Shown one piece after another: positions 37,105-45,312 of a DNA stretch of 64,000 bases; positions within the stretch are counted from its first letter, which is position 1, and each line of letters starts with the position of its first letter. The stretch spans positions 1 through 64,000 of the forward strand of contig JAZDKM010000001.1 in NCBI GenBank assembly GCA_043803085.1, in the 5' to 3' direction. Source of the DNA: JAAEQG01 sp043803085. Its GTDB lineage: Bacteria > Planctomycetota > Phycisphaerae > UBA1845. Position numbers and translations under genes: made by a program. The notes under the pieces are model-generated. The model did not search any database and had not been told where the DNA came from. It saw nothing but the letters and a program-made list of their open reading frames with translations.

Positions 37105-39462
37105 ATGCGTACATGCCGGCGTGGACGTTGGCAAGGGGGCCTGGCCCTCTTAGGAGTGGTGTGGGGTTGCGTTGCCCCCGCGGTCATGGGGCAGAGCATC
37201 ATTATCGACAACAGCGACCCGCAATTTCAGATTCTCGCCGGGTCGTGGTCCATCGGGACCAGCGCCCCCGGTCATTGGGGTGCGGACTACCGGTTTCGCA
37301 GTACCACGGGTGCGGGTGCTTCGTACGGTGCGGTGGAATGGCGGCCGGATCTCCCCGCGGGCGGCGGCTACCAGGTAGCCATCTACTACCCTCAGGGGCC
37401 CAACCGCGCCGACAACGCCCCGTTCACGGTTTATTTCGCGGGCGGTTCCCAGTTCTTCTACGTGAATCAGAAGATCCAGGGCGGGCAATGGAATGTGCTG
37501 GGCACCTTTTACTTCGAGGCGGGCGCCGGTGGATACGTTATGCTCACCAACGAGGCCAATCCCGACGTGGTCATTGCCGACGCGGTGCAGTTCACGCCCG
37601 AAACCACGACCCTGGAACTGACCATGGCCGTTGCCCCCCTCGGGACGGGGACCACGACGCCTGCGGTGGGCGGTCCCTACACCAAGTACCTTAACGAGAT
37701 CGTACCCATCTCGGCGACAGCGAACATGGGCTATGAATTTCATCATTGGGAGGTGTCTGCGGGGTCCCCTGTGGCCGATCCGTCCGCTCCCAGTACGACG
37801 GTGACGATGGACCAAGACAAGACAGTGACGGCGGTGTTCGTGGAGCAGGGGCCGGCGCCAGCGGAGTTCCGGGCGTTCTGGGCGGATGCCTTCCACGCGG
37901 GATTCAAGAGCACCGCGGAGATCGACACGATGATCAACTGGGCGTTGACGGGGAACTACAATGCGATCATCCCGGAGATTCTTGCCTACCAGGACGTGAG
38001 CGACACCAACAGTGGGCACGGCGCCTATTGGAATTCGAACATCGTGCCGAAGGCCCACGACATCGTGGGCGGGATCGATCCGTTGGCCGAGCTGGTGCAA
38101 CGGGCGCACGCAGTGGGCATCGAGGTGCACCCGTGGGTCGTGACCCTGCGGGTTTCGCTGGCCTGGCCGCCCGCCGGCAACGCCCTCCTCTCGGCCCACC
38201 CGGAATGGATCATGGTCCCGAGAAACAGCATGGACGGGGGACCGGCGCCGGTGAGCGGAAAATACGTGCTCGATCCGGGCTCCCCGGACGTACAGGAGTA
38301 CCTGATCTCCATCATGGGGGAGGTGTTGGAGAACTACGAGGTAGACGGCTGGCACTGGGACTACATCCGGTATGAGGCGACGGACGCCGGGTATCCGGCG
38401 TATAACTGGTACACCAAGTCGGGGCTGGCGCGGTTCAAGGCGATCACCGGTTACTCGGGGACGCCTCCGGCGACAGGGTATACGCCGTGGGACGATTTCC
38501 GCCGCCGGGAGATCACCGAACTGGTCCGGCGGGCCCAGGGCGTGGTGGAGACGGCGAACAATCCCCGCCAGCCGCTGCGGCACACGGCTGCGCTGATCAC
38601 CTGGTATCCGGCGAGCACCAATTTCCACGCGACCAATCCGTACGCGTTGTTCTCCGATTGGGAGTACTGGCAGTCGATGGGGTACCTCGATGCCACGGTG
38701 CCGATGTGCTATTTCGACGAGCAGGGGGCGTACCGGACTACCTACTACCAGTGGGTGGACAACAGCATCATGTGGGCCAACGCCTATAACCGGCACACCT
38801 ACATCGGTCCGGGCATCTACATGAACAGCTTTGCGAACAGCGTGGTGCAGATGGAGTACGCGCGGAATGCTGGCGCGGACGGGTTCAGCACCTACTCGTA
38901 TACGGGCACGAACGACACGGGGACGACGTGGTCGGACTGGTACGCGTACGTTGCGGCCAACCTGTTCACCGAGCCGGCGCCGACGCCGTCGATGCCCTGG
39001 CGCAATCCGACGACGGCGACGCAAGGAACCGTGTACGGGCGGGTGACCGACGGCGGAACCGGCGTACCGATCGACAACGCAACGATCAGGCTCGACGGCC
39101 TCACCCAAGTCCAGAGCGATGGGAACGGGCAATACCTTCTCACCAAGATCAACGCCGCGGCCGGCGGGACGATGGTCACGGTGAGCGCCAGCGCGACGGG
39201 CTATACGGAGGTGGCACGTCCGGCGGTACTGGTGGAACGAGCCGGCGACACGGAGATCAACTTCGGCTTGGGCATGTGGTGGGACGGCGATTACGACGTG
39301 GACGGGGACGTGGACCTGACGGACTACAGCAAGTTCGCGCCCTGCATCACCGGTCCGGACAACGGCCCGCTCGCCGCCGGGTGTGACCTCTTCGATTTCG
39401 ATGCGGATACCGACATCGACTTGGCGGACTTCCGCGTTTTCCAGGAGGCCGCGACCCCATAG
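37105..39462 (+). CDS. Secreted GHL10 glycosidase with golvesin-like and InlB-repeat modules and dockerin-like tail
   Basis: A 785-residue exported protein. After a signal peptide (to about residue 31, MGQ), a golvesin/Xly-type binding domain covers about 35-170 (IIIDNSDPQFQ, FYVNQK, VIADAVQF). A divergent InlB B-repeat follows at 173-250 (LGTGTTTPAVGGPY, FHHWEV, DKTVTAVF). The GHL10 (DUF187-type) TIM-barrel domain covers about 255-630 (FRAFWADAFHAGFKS, HWDYIRYE, FRRREITELVRR). Then comes a carboxypeptidase-regulatory-like domain and two EF-hand-like loops. E. coli DigH (YddW), of this family, cuts peptide-free peptidoglycan strands. The start is ATG 37105 with GGAGG eight bases before. It is paralogous to the next gene. 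Confidence 0.85.
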   Translation: MRTCRRGRWQGGLALLGVVWGCVAPAVMGQSIIIDNSDPQFQILAGSWSIGTSAPGHWGADYRFRSTTGAGASYGAVEWRPDLPAGGGYQVAIYYPQGPNRADNAPFTVYFAGGSQFFYVNQKIQGGQWNVLGTFYFEAGAGGYVMLTNEANPDVVIADAVQFTPETTTLELTMAVAPLGTGTTTPAVGGPYTKYLNEIVPISATANMGYEFHHWEVSAGSPVADPSAPSTTVTMDQDKTVTAVFVEQGPAPAEFRAFWADAFHAGFKSTAEIDTMINWALTGNYNAIIPEILAYQDVSDTNSGHGAYWNSNIVPKAHDIVGGIDPLAELVQRAHAVGIEVHPWVVTLRVSLAWPPAGNALLSAHPEWIMVPRNSMDGGPAPVSGKYVLDPGSPDVQEYLISIMGEVLENYEVDGWHWDYIRYEATDAGYPAYNWYTKSGLARFKAITGYSGTPPATGYTPWDDFRRREITELVRRAQGVVETANNPRQPLRHTAALITWYPASTNFHATNPYALFSDWEYWQSMGYLDATVPMCYFDEQGAYRTTYYQWVDNSIMWANAYNRHTYIGPGIYMNSFANSVVQMEYARNAGADGFSTYSYTGTNDTGTTWSDWYAYVAANLFTEPAPTPSMPWRNPTTATQGTVYGRVTDGGTGVPIDNATIRLDGLTQVQSDGNGQYLLTKINAAAGGTMVTVSASATGYTEVARPAVLVERAGDTEINFGLGMWWDGDYDVDGDVDLTDYSKFAPCITGPDNGPLAAGCDLFDFDADTDIDLADFRVFQEAATP

Positions 39463-39475
39463 CCGGCCCGGAAGA

Positions 39476-39627
39476 ATAAACATGATGACTAGATGGAGTA
39501 AGCGATGAAACCGCAGATGAACGCTGACAAACGCAGATAAGATGGAGCAGAGAGATCACCCCATCTGCGTTGATCTGCGTTCATCAGCGGTTCCAAGGAT
39601 AAACATGATGACCGGATGGAGTAAGCG
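39476..39627. repeat. 29-bp direct repeats flanking a REP-like palindrome, carrying duplicated start codons
   Basis: Copies at 39476-39504 and 39599-39627 match at 27 of 29 positions. Each contains ATGATG and the same following codons. The downstream copy is the start of the next GHL10 gene. The upstream copy now encodes only MMTRWSKR before a TGA (39506-39508). Between them lies an imperfect palindrome (about 39507-39545 with 39561-39594) rich in the CGCAGATGAACGC-type unit known as a dispersed repeat. The arrangement looks like insertion of a mobile palindrome with duplication of the target. Confidence 0.75.
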
Positions 39628-41338
39628 GAAGAGTGGTCGGACCTGTGGAGGTGCGGGCGCGCTGGCCGTTTGGGCTGTCTTGGCTGGCGTGCCGGTCTGC
39701 CCGGCTGAGGCAGACGAGCTGCGTGGTTTGTGGGCGGATGCGTTTTATCAAGGCTTCAAAAGCACTTCGCAAATCGACACGCTGGTCTCGCGGGCAGTGA
39801 CCGGGCGGTACAACGCCATCTTCGCCGAGGTGCTTGCCTATCAGGACACGGGATCGGGCGGTCACGGGGCGTACTGGAACTCGGCGATCGTGCCCAAAGC
39901 GACGGACATCAGCGGAGGGATCGACCCGCTGGCCTATCTGGTGCAGCAGGCCCACGCTTCGGGGCTGGAGGTGCACGCCTGGCTGGTGCCCTACCGGGTG
40001 AGTACGAGTTGGCCGCCCAATGGCAATGCCTACCTGGCGGCCCGGCCGCAGTGGATTATGGTCCCGCTGGCCGATATGGACACCGGTCCCGCAACCATCG
40101 ACGGCAAGTACAACCTGGATCCGGGTTCGCCGGAGGTGCAGACGTATCTGGTCTCTATCGTTCGGGAACTGGTCACCAACTACGCCATCGACGGGATGCA
40201 CTGGGACTACATCCGTTACCTGGACACCGACGCGGGCTATCCGGCGCACGCCTGGTACGGCCAGTCGGGGCTGGAGCGTTTTAGGGCCATCTACGCCTAC
40301 GGCGGTACGCCGCCGGTGGACTACGGACCCTGGAACGACTTCCGCCGGAGGGAGATCAACGAGCTGGTCCGCCGCGCCCTGGTGGAGGTTCACACCAATG
40401 AAGCCAACCCGCAGCAGCCCTTACGGCACACCGCCGCCTTGCTGGCCACCGGCGACGCCCCCGCCAACTTCGCTGACTCCCTCGCCTATACTCTGTTTCA
40501 GGACTGGAAGACCTGGATGCAGAAAGGATGGCTGGACGCCGGCTGCCCGATGAATTACAAGCGGGAGCACTGCACCGACGAAGCTGCCTGGTTCCGCGAC
40601 TGGGTGACCGCCGCCCTGAACTGGAGCTATGACCGGCATGTGTTCTGCGGGCAGGCCCTCTACCTCAACAGCTTCGCCGACAGCGTCACCCAGATGAGCT
40701 ACGCCTATGGCCAGGGCGTGGAGGGGAGCGTGAACTTCAGCTATTACGCTACCCGGGCCACGGAAACGATCTGTGACGCCAACGACCCCTGGACGAACGA
40801 TCCGGCATGGTATAGCTACGTGGCCGCCAACTTGTTCACCGCCCCGGCGACGCACCCCGCCATGTCCTGGCATGACCCGACGGCGGCGACCAAGGGAGCG
40901 GTCTACGGACGCATCGCCGATGGGGCCACCGGGCAACCCATCGACAACGCGACGTTCGAGATCAACGGCTTCCCCGCCGCCCAGGTGGACGGCAACGGCT
41001 TCTACGTGGTGACGCAGTTGTCCGCGGGCCCGACGGGTACTATGGTCCCGACCAGCGCCGTAGCGCCGGGCTACGCCGAGGTGTTCCGTCCGGCGGTGCT
41101 GGTGGAACGGGCGGGCTTCACCGAGGTAAACTTTGCCTTGGGTACCTGGTTGCCGGGGGACTACGACGTCGACGCCGACGTGGACTTGGACGACTACGCC
41201 CACTTTGCGTCGTGTCTGACCGGACCGGGCCAGGGCCCGCTCGCCGCCGGCTGCGATGTTTTCGATTTCGACGCCGACGCCGACGTGGATCTGAAGGACT
41301 ATCAGGTCTTGCAGGATTCGTTCACGTGGGCGCCTTGA
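39605..41338 (+). CDS. Secreted GHL10 glycosidase, tandem paralogue, with dockerin-like tail
   Basis: A 577-residue exported protein closely related to the catalytic half of the preceding gene (LRGLWADAFYQGFKSTSQID, HWDYIRYLDTDAGYP, FRRREINELVRR). It lacks the golvesin and InlB modules. A signal peptide ends near the Ala/Glu-rich PAEADE. The GHL10 domain is followed by a carboxypeptidase-regulatory-like domain (GAVYGRIADGATGQPIDNAT) and two EF-hand-like loops (DYDVDADVDLDDY, DFDADADVDLKDY). The start is ATG 39605 in the downstream copy of a duplicated segment, with AAGGA upstream. It likely acts on glycan strands, as for DigH; the substrate is inferred. Confidence 0.85.
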   Translation: MMTGWSKRKSGRTCGGAGALAVWAVLAGVPVCPAEADELRGLWADAFYQGFKSTSQIDTLVSRAVTGRYNAIFAEVLAYQDTGSGGHGAYWNSAIVPKATDISGGIDPLAYLVQQAHASGLEVHAWLVPYRVSTSWPPNGNAYLAARPQWIMVPLADMDTGPATIDGKYNLDPGSPEVQTYLVSIVRELVTNYAIDGMHWDYIRYLDTDAGYPAHAWYGQSGLERFRAIYAYGGTPPVDYGPWNDFRRREINELVRRALVEVHTNEANPQQPLRHTAALLATGDAPANFADSLAYTLFQDWKTWMQKGWLDAGCPMNYKREHCTDEAAWFRDWVTAALNWSYDRHVFCGQALYLNSFADSVTQMSYAYGQGVEGSVNFSYYATRATETICDANDPWTNDPAWYSYVAANLFTAPATHPAMSWHDPTAATKGAVYGRIADGATGQPIDNATFEINGFPAAQVDGNGFYVVTQLSAGPTGTMVPTSAVAPGYAEVFRPAVLVERAGFTEVNFALGTWLPGDYDVDADVDLDDYAHFASCLTGPGQGPLAAGCDVFDFDADADVDLKDYQVLQDSFTWAP

Positions 41339-41370
41339 CCCCTCTCTAAACGTCGGAAAGGGGGAGGTCG

Positions 41371-42654
41371 GTGGACGGGTTCGAGTATCACGACGGGGTG
41401 CTATACGGCGAGAACGTGGCGCTGACGGCGGTGGCCCGGCGATTCGGCACGCCGACCTACGTCTACTCGCGGCGGGCCTTCATCAGCCACTATGAGCGTC
41501 TGACGCGGGCGTTCGCGGAGTTGCACCCCAAGATCTGCTTCTCGGTTAAGAGTTGCCACAACCTTCACATCCTGCGTTTGCTACGCGACCAGGGGACGGC
41601 CTTCGATGTGGTCAGCGGCGGCGAGATTCGGCGGGCCATCGAGGCGGGGGCTCATCCTGGAGACATCGTCTTTGCCGGCGTGGGCAAGACGGATGAGGAA
41701 ATCGCCCTGGCCATCGAGTTGGGGGTAGGCTGCTTCAACGTGGAGTCCGTAGCGGAGCTTGAAGTCCTCGCGGCGCACGCGGAGCGGGCCCGGCGGACCG
41801 TCCACGCCGCTTTGCGGGCAAACCCCGATGTCGATGCCCTGACCCATCCTTACACCACGACCGGGAAACGGGAGAACAAGTTCGGCATTGACGTCGAACG
41901 CCTCCGGGAGTTGTTCGTGCAATTCAAAGAGAGCCGGTGGTTGAAGGTCTCCGGCGTGCACATGCACATCGGCTCGCCGGTCAATACGCCCGCACCATAT
42001 GTCCAAGCGCTCACCAGGGTGTGCGCGGCGGCGGCGGAGGTCCAGGCCCATGGGGTTCAGATCGATCTGATCAATCTCGGGGGCGGCTACGGGGTCTGTT
42101 ATCAGGATGACGACGCCCCGTTACTCGAGGCGTACGCCCAGGCGGTCCTGCCGATCTTGGCAGGGCGCGGATGGCGTGTGCTGATGGAACCGGGTCGATC
42201 CATCGCCGCTAACGCCGGGATCCTGCTCACTAAAGCGCTGTACGTAAAGCAAGGACGGGAACGCCGGTTTGTGGTGGTGGATGCTGCTATGACCGACCTG
42301 CTGCGCCCCGCGTTGTACGGGGCTTACCACTTCATTTGGCCCGTCGCCCCCGGAAGCGCCTTTGAGCCGCAGGGTCACAGCCCGACGATGAAGCTGCCCG
42401 GCGCCGTGCTGGTGGATGTGGTCGGGCCGGTGTGCGAGAGCGGAGACTTTCTGGGCAAGGATCGCTGGTTGCCCCCGATTCAGCGCGGCGACCTTCTGGC
42501 CGTGTTCTCCGCAGGGGCCTATGGCTCCGTGATGAGTAGCCACTATAACTCCAGGCCGCGGGCGCCGGAGGTGCTGGTGGAAGGTGATTGCGTCCGCCTC
42601 ATTCGGCGCCGCGAGACCTACGACGATCTGGTGGCGGCGGAACGCGAGGTATGA
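41371..42654 (+). CDS. lysA: Diaminopimelate decarboxylase
   Basis: This PLP enzyme converts meso-diaminopimelate to L-lysine and CO2. The 427-residue length and motifs fit: the PLP lysine in FSVKSCHN (about residue 60), the GGGYGV phosphate-binding loop (about 237), EPGRS (about 273), the second-subunit CESGDF motif (about 354) and a C-terminal GAYGSVMSSHYNSRPR. The start is GTG 41371 with GGGGAGG six bases upstream. It overlaps the next gene (GH20-SGNH) by four bases, an unusual partner for lysA. In a wall-salvage region it may serve recycled diaminopimelate as well as lysine synthesis. Confidence 0.93.
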   Translation: MDGFEYHDGVLYGENVALTAVARRFGTPTYVYSRRAFISHYERLTRAFAELHPKICFSVKSCHNLHILRLLRDQGTAFDVVSGGEIRRAIEAGAHPGDIVFAGVGKTDEEIALAIELGVGCFNVESVAELEVLAAHAERARRTVHAALRANPDVDALTHPYTTTGKRENKFGIDVERLRELFVQFKESRWLKVSGVHMHIGSPVNTPAPYVQALTRVCAAAAEVQAHGVQIDLINLGGGYGVCYQDDDAPLLEAYAQAVLPILAGRGWRVLMEPGRSIAANAGILLTKALYVKQGRERRFVVVDAAMTDLLRPALYGAYHFIWPVAPGSAFEPQGHSPTMKLPGAVLVDVVGPVCESGDFLGKDRWLPPIQRGDLLAVFSAGAYGSVMSSHYNSRPRAPEVLVEGDCVRLIRRRETYDDLVAAEREV

Positions 42655-45230
42655 CCCTCTACCCCAGCGCCAGGGCGCCGGACGCAGGAACCGGAGCGGA
42701 AATCGCCGCCAGCTTGTTGCCCCAGCCCAAGCAGGTCGAGGCTCTGGGCGGCACGCTGCCGCTGCCCGATCTCTGCGCCCTTCACCTTCCCGAGGTCCTC
42801 CCCGACCCGGAACGGGGCGCGCTGAATGAGTTGAGGGAGTTGTGCGCCCACGCCGTCCGCGTCCACCTGGTGGAGTGCCCGCCGGCCGCCGCACCACCAC
42901 CGGGCGGGATTACGGTCCGGCTGGAACCCGAGGAGGCTGCCGGGCCTGGAACCCGGCCCCACGAGGTGGACGCCGAGCGGTGGGCGCAGGGTTACCGGCT
43001 GCGGGTGGGCCCGGCGCACGTCGAGTTGGTGGGTAACACGCCGCCGGGTTTGTTCTATGGCGTGCAGACGCTGCGGCAGCTCGTACGCACCTTCGCACGC
43101 GATTGGCCGTGTATGGAGATCCGCGATCTGCCGGACTTTGCGGTCCGCGGTCTGTCTCATGACGTAACCCGGGGTAAAGTGCCCAAGCTGGAGACCCTCA
43201 AGGAACTGGGCGACCGTTTGGCCGAGTTCAAGATGAACCATCTCCAGTTGTATGTCGAGCACACCTTCGCGTTCCAGTTCAATGCCCACATCGGGGGTGG
43301 CTGCTCGCCGCTGACTGCCGAAGAGGTTCGCGAGTTGGACTCCTACTGCGTCGCGCGGCGGATCGAGCTGGTGCCGGCGTTGGCCTCTTTCGGCCACATG
43401 GGTTTCGTGCTCAGTCTTCCCGAATACCGCCATCTCGCCGAGGTGGAGGCGACCGTGCCCTGGGCCCAGATGTCCTGGCGCGAGCGGATGCATGGACTGA
43501 CGCTGGATGCCTCCAACCCTCAGTCCCGGATGCTGTTGGAACACATGTATGCGGAGTTCCTGCCGCTGTTTTCGTCGAGGCTGGTGAATGTCACCTGCGA
43601 TGAGACCTACGACCTGGGGCAGGGGAAAAACCAGCGGCGGGCGGCCGAGTTCGGCCTCGGTCGGTTATATCTCGAACACCTGTGTTGGCTGCACCAGCTT
43701 TGTGGCCGGTTCGGCAAGCGCATGATGTTGTGGGGGGACATCGTCAAGAGATTCCCGGAGTTGCTCACCGAGCTTCCGCGGGACGTCATCGTGCTGAATT
43801 GGGGATACGCCCCCGCGGCCGACTACGAGAGCACGGCCCTGTTTCGGGACGCGGGTCTGACCACGTATGTCTGTCCCGGCACCTCCGCGTGGAACCGCGT
43901 GATTAACGATATCGACAGCGCCGATTTGAACATCCGCCGTTACGCGGCGGCGGGTGTGCAGTACGGGGCCGTGGGGTTGCTCAACACCGATTGGGGCGAC
44001 GACGGACATTTCAACCTGCTCGCCGGGTCCTGGCATCCCATCGTGCTGGGGGCCGCAATGGGTTGGAATACGGCGGGTCCGCCCCCGCAGACGTTTGACC
44101 GTGTGTTCAGCCGCCTGGTGTGGGAAGACGAAAGCGGAGCCCTGGTTCAAACGCTGCGCCGCGTCGTCTCCGCGAGCAACCTGCCGCGGAGCTGGCCGAC
44201 GTTCTATGCCCCGCTAACCGAAACCATTCCTCAGGAGCCGTGGAGCGAATCGCGGGTGGAGCGCTGGCGGACGGTCTCGCTGGCCGCCGCGGAACAGTTC
44301 CGGCGTCATCGGGTTACCGGGCGTGGTGCCGCCCAGGACCTGCGGGAACTCCAGGTGGCCTGTCGGATGAACGCCCTGGTGGCGGAGCGTATTCAAGTCT
44401 CGCGGGCTTTGGCCGTGGCCTCCGGAAACCCGGACCGTGTGTTGGTGGACCGCCTGCGCCGGTTCGCCTCCGACTGCGAGACGCTGGCGGCGCTATACGA
44501 ACAAGTCTGGCTGGCCCGAAACAAGCGCTCGAACCTGGTTGAGATTCTGGCCGTATTCCAGCGGTTGGCAAAGGAAGCTCGGAGCATCGCGGCGAGGGAG
44601 GCCACCGGTTTCGACGCCGAACAGCACTACGGCGAACGGATGAGGGTCTTTGCGAGCGAGCGTGTGGAGCCGGGCGGTATCGTTTTCGTGGGTTCGTCGC
44701 ACATTGAACGATTCGACACGGCCGCACTGTTGCCAGGGTGGCGGATCATCAATCGAGGGATCAGCGCTGATCGGACCGGGATCACCGAGCGTGGCATCCT
44801 CCACCGGCTGGACGTGTCGGTCTTCGACTGTCGGCCCTCCTATATTCTGCTGGAGAACGGGGCCAACGACCTGGGTGAACTCTGGCGCACCGGTCGCCCG
44901 ACGATCGAAGAGATCGCAGACGGCTACGCGGAGCTGGTGGCGGCCATTCGCGCTCGACTGCCGCAGGTGCCCATGTGCCTCGTCAACGTGGCGCCGACCA
45001 CGGGTCCACATGCCGGCCTCTCACCGCTGGCGCCGCTCCTGAACCGGCAGATCGAACGCATCGCGGCGCGCTTCGGCTGTCAATACATGGACCTCTATCG
45101 TGTAGTGGTGAACGACGCCGGTGAACTGCGGTGGGAATTGACCGACGACGGACTACATCTCAATGCCCTCGGTTATCGTTCTTGGGCGGAGATCATTGCG
45201 CCCTATCTGGAGGCTGCCTTGGGCGGCTGA
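42651..45230 (+). CDS. GH20-like beta-N-acetylhexosaminidase fused to an SGNH/GDSL hydrolase
   Basis: An 859-residue two-enzyme protein. Residues 1-150 are a GH20b-type N-terminal domain. Residues 155-500 are a GH20 barrel whose Asp-Glu catalytic pair sits in TCDETYDLG (about 314). The C-terminal 200 residues are an SGNH hydrolase with VGSSHIERF (nucleophile region, about 679), NRGISADR, GANDLGE and DGLHLNALGY (about 832, Asp/His of the triad). The GH20 part should cut terminal beta-GlcNAc; the SGNH part may remove O-acetyl groups. The ATG at 42651 overlaps the lysA stop (ATGA). No signal peptide is obvious, so it may act in the cytoplasm on imported fragments. Confidence 0.85.
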   Translation: MTLYPSARAPDAGTGAEIAASLLPQPKQVEALGGTLPLPDLCALHLPEVLPDPERGALNELRELCAHAVRVHLVECPPAAAPPPGGITVRLEPEEAAGPGTRPHEVDAERWAQGYRLRVGPAHVELVGNTPPGLFYGVQTLRQLVRTFARDWPCMEIRDLPDFAVRGLSHDVTRGKVPKLETLKELGDRLAEFKMNHLQLYVEHTFAFQFNAHIGGGCSPLTAEEVRELDSYCVARRIELVPALASFGHMGFVLSLPEYRHLAEVEATVPWAQMSWRERMHGLTLDASNPQSRMLLEHMYAEFLPLFSSRLVNVTCDETYDLGQGKNQRRAAEFGLGRLYLEHLCWLHQLCGRFGKRMMLWGDIVKRFPELLTELPRDVIVLNWGYAPAADYESTALFRDAGLTTYVCPGTSAWNRVINDIDSADLNIRRYAAAGVQYGAVGLLNTDWGDDGHFNLLAGSWHPIVLGAAMGWNTAGPPPQTFDRVFSRLVWEDESGALVQTLRRVVSASNLPRSWPTFYAPLTETIPQEPWSESRVERWRTVSLAAAEQFRRHRVTGRGAAQDLRELQVACRMNALVAERIQVSRALAVASGNPDRVLVDRLRRFASDCETLAALYEQVWLARNKRSNLVEILAVFQRLAKEARSIAAREATGFDAEQHYGERMRVFASERVEPGGIVFVGSSHIERFDTAALLPGWRIINRGISADRTGITERGILHRLDVSVFDCRPSYILLENGANDLGELWRTGRPTIEEIADGYAELVAAIRARLPQVPMCLVNVAPTTGPHAGLSPLAPLLNRQIERIAARFGCQYMDLYRVVVNDAGELRWELTDDGLHLNALGYRSWAEIIAPYLEAALGG

Positions 45231-45312
45231 CGCACCATGGGCGAGGCCCGGCGAACGGCACGACCCGACGCGGCCGCGGGTCCGTCGGATCCGGTGACTC
45301 CAGGCGTCGGGC

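Noticed and set aside
37150..39483. 777-codon minus-strand open frame
   Set aside because: Shadow of the first GHL10 gene; composition is dominated by Arg, His and Val and shows no motif.
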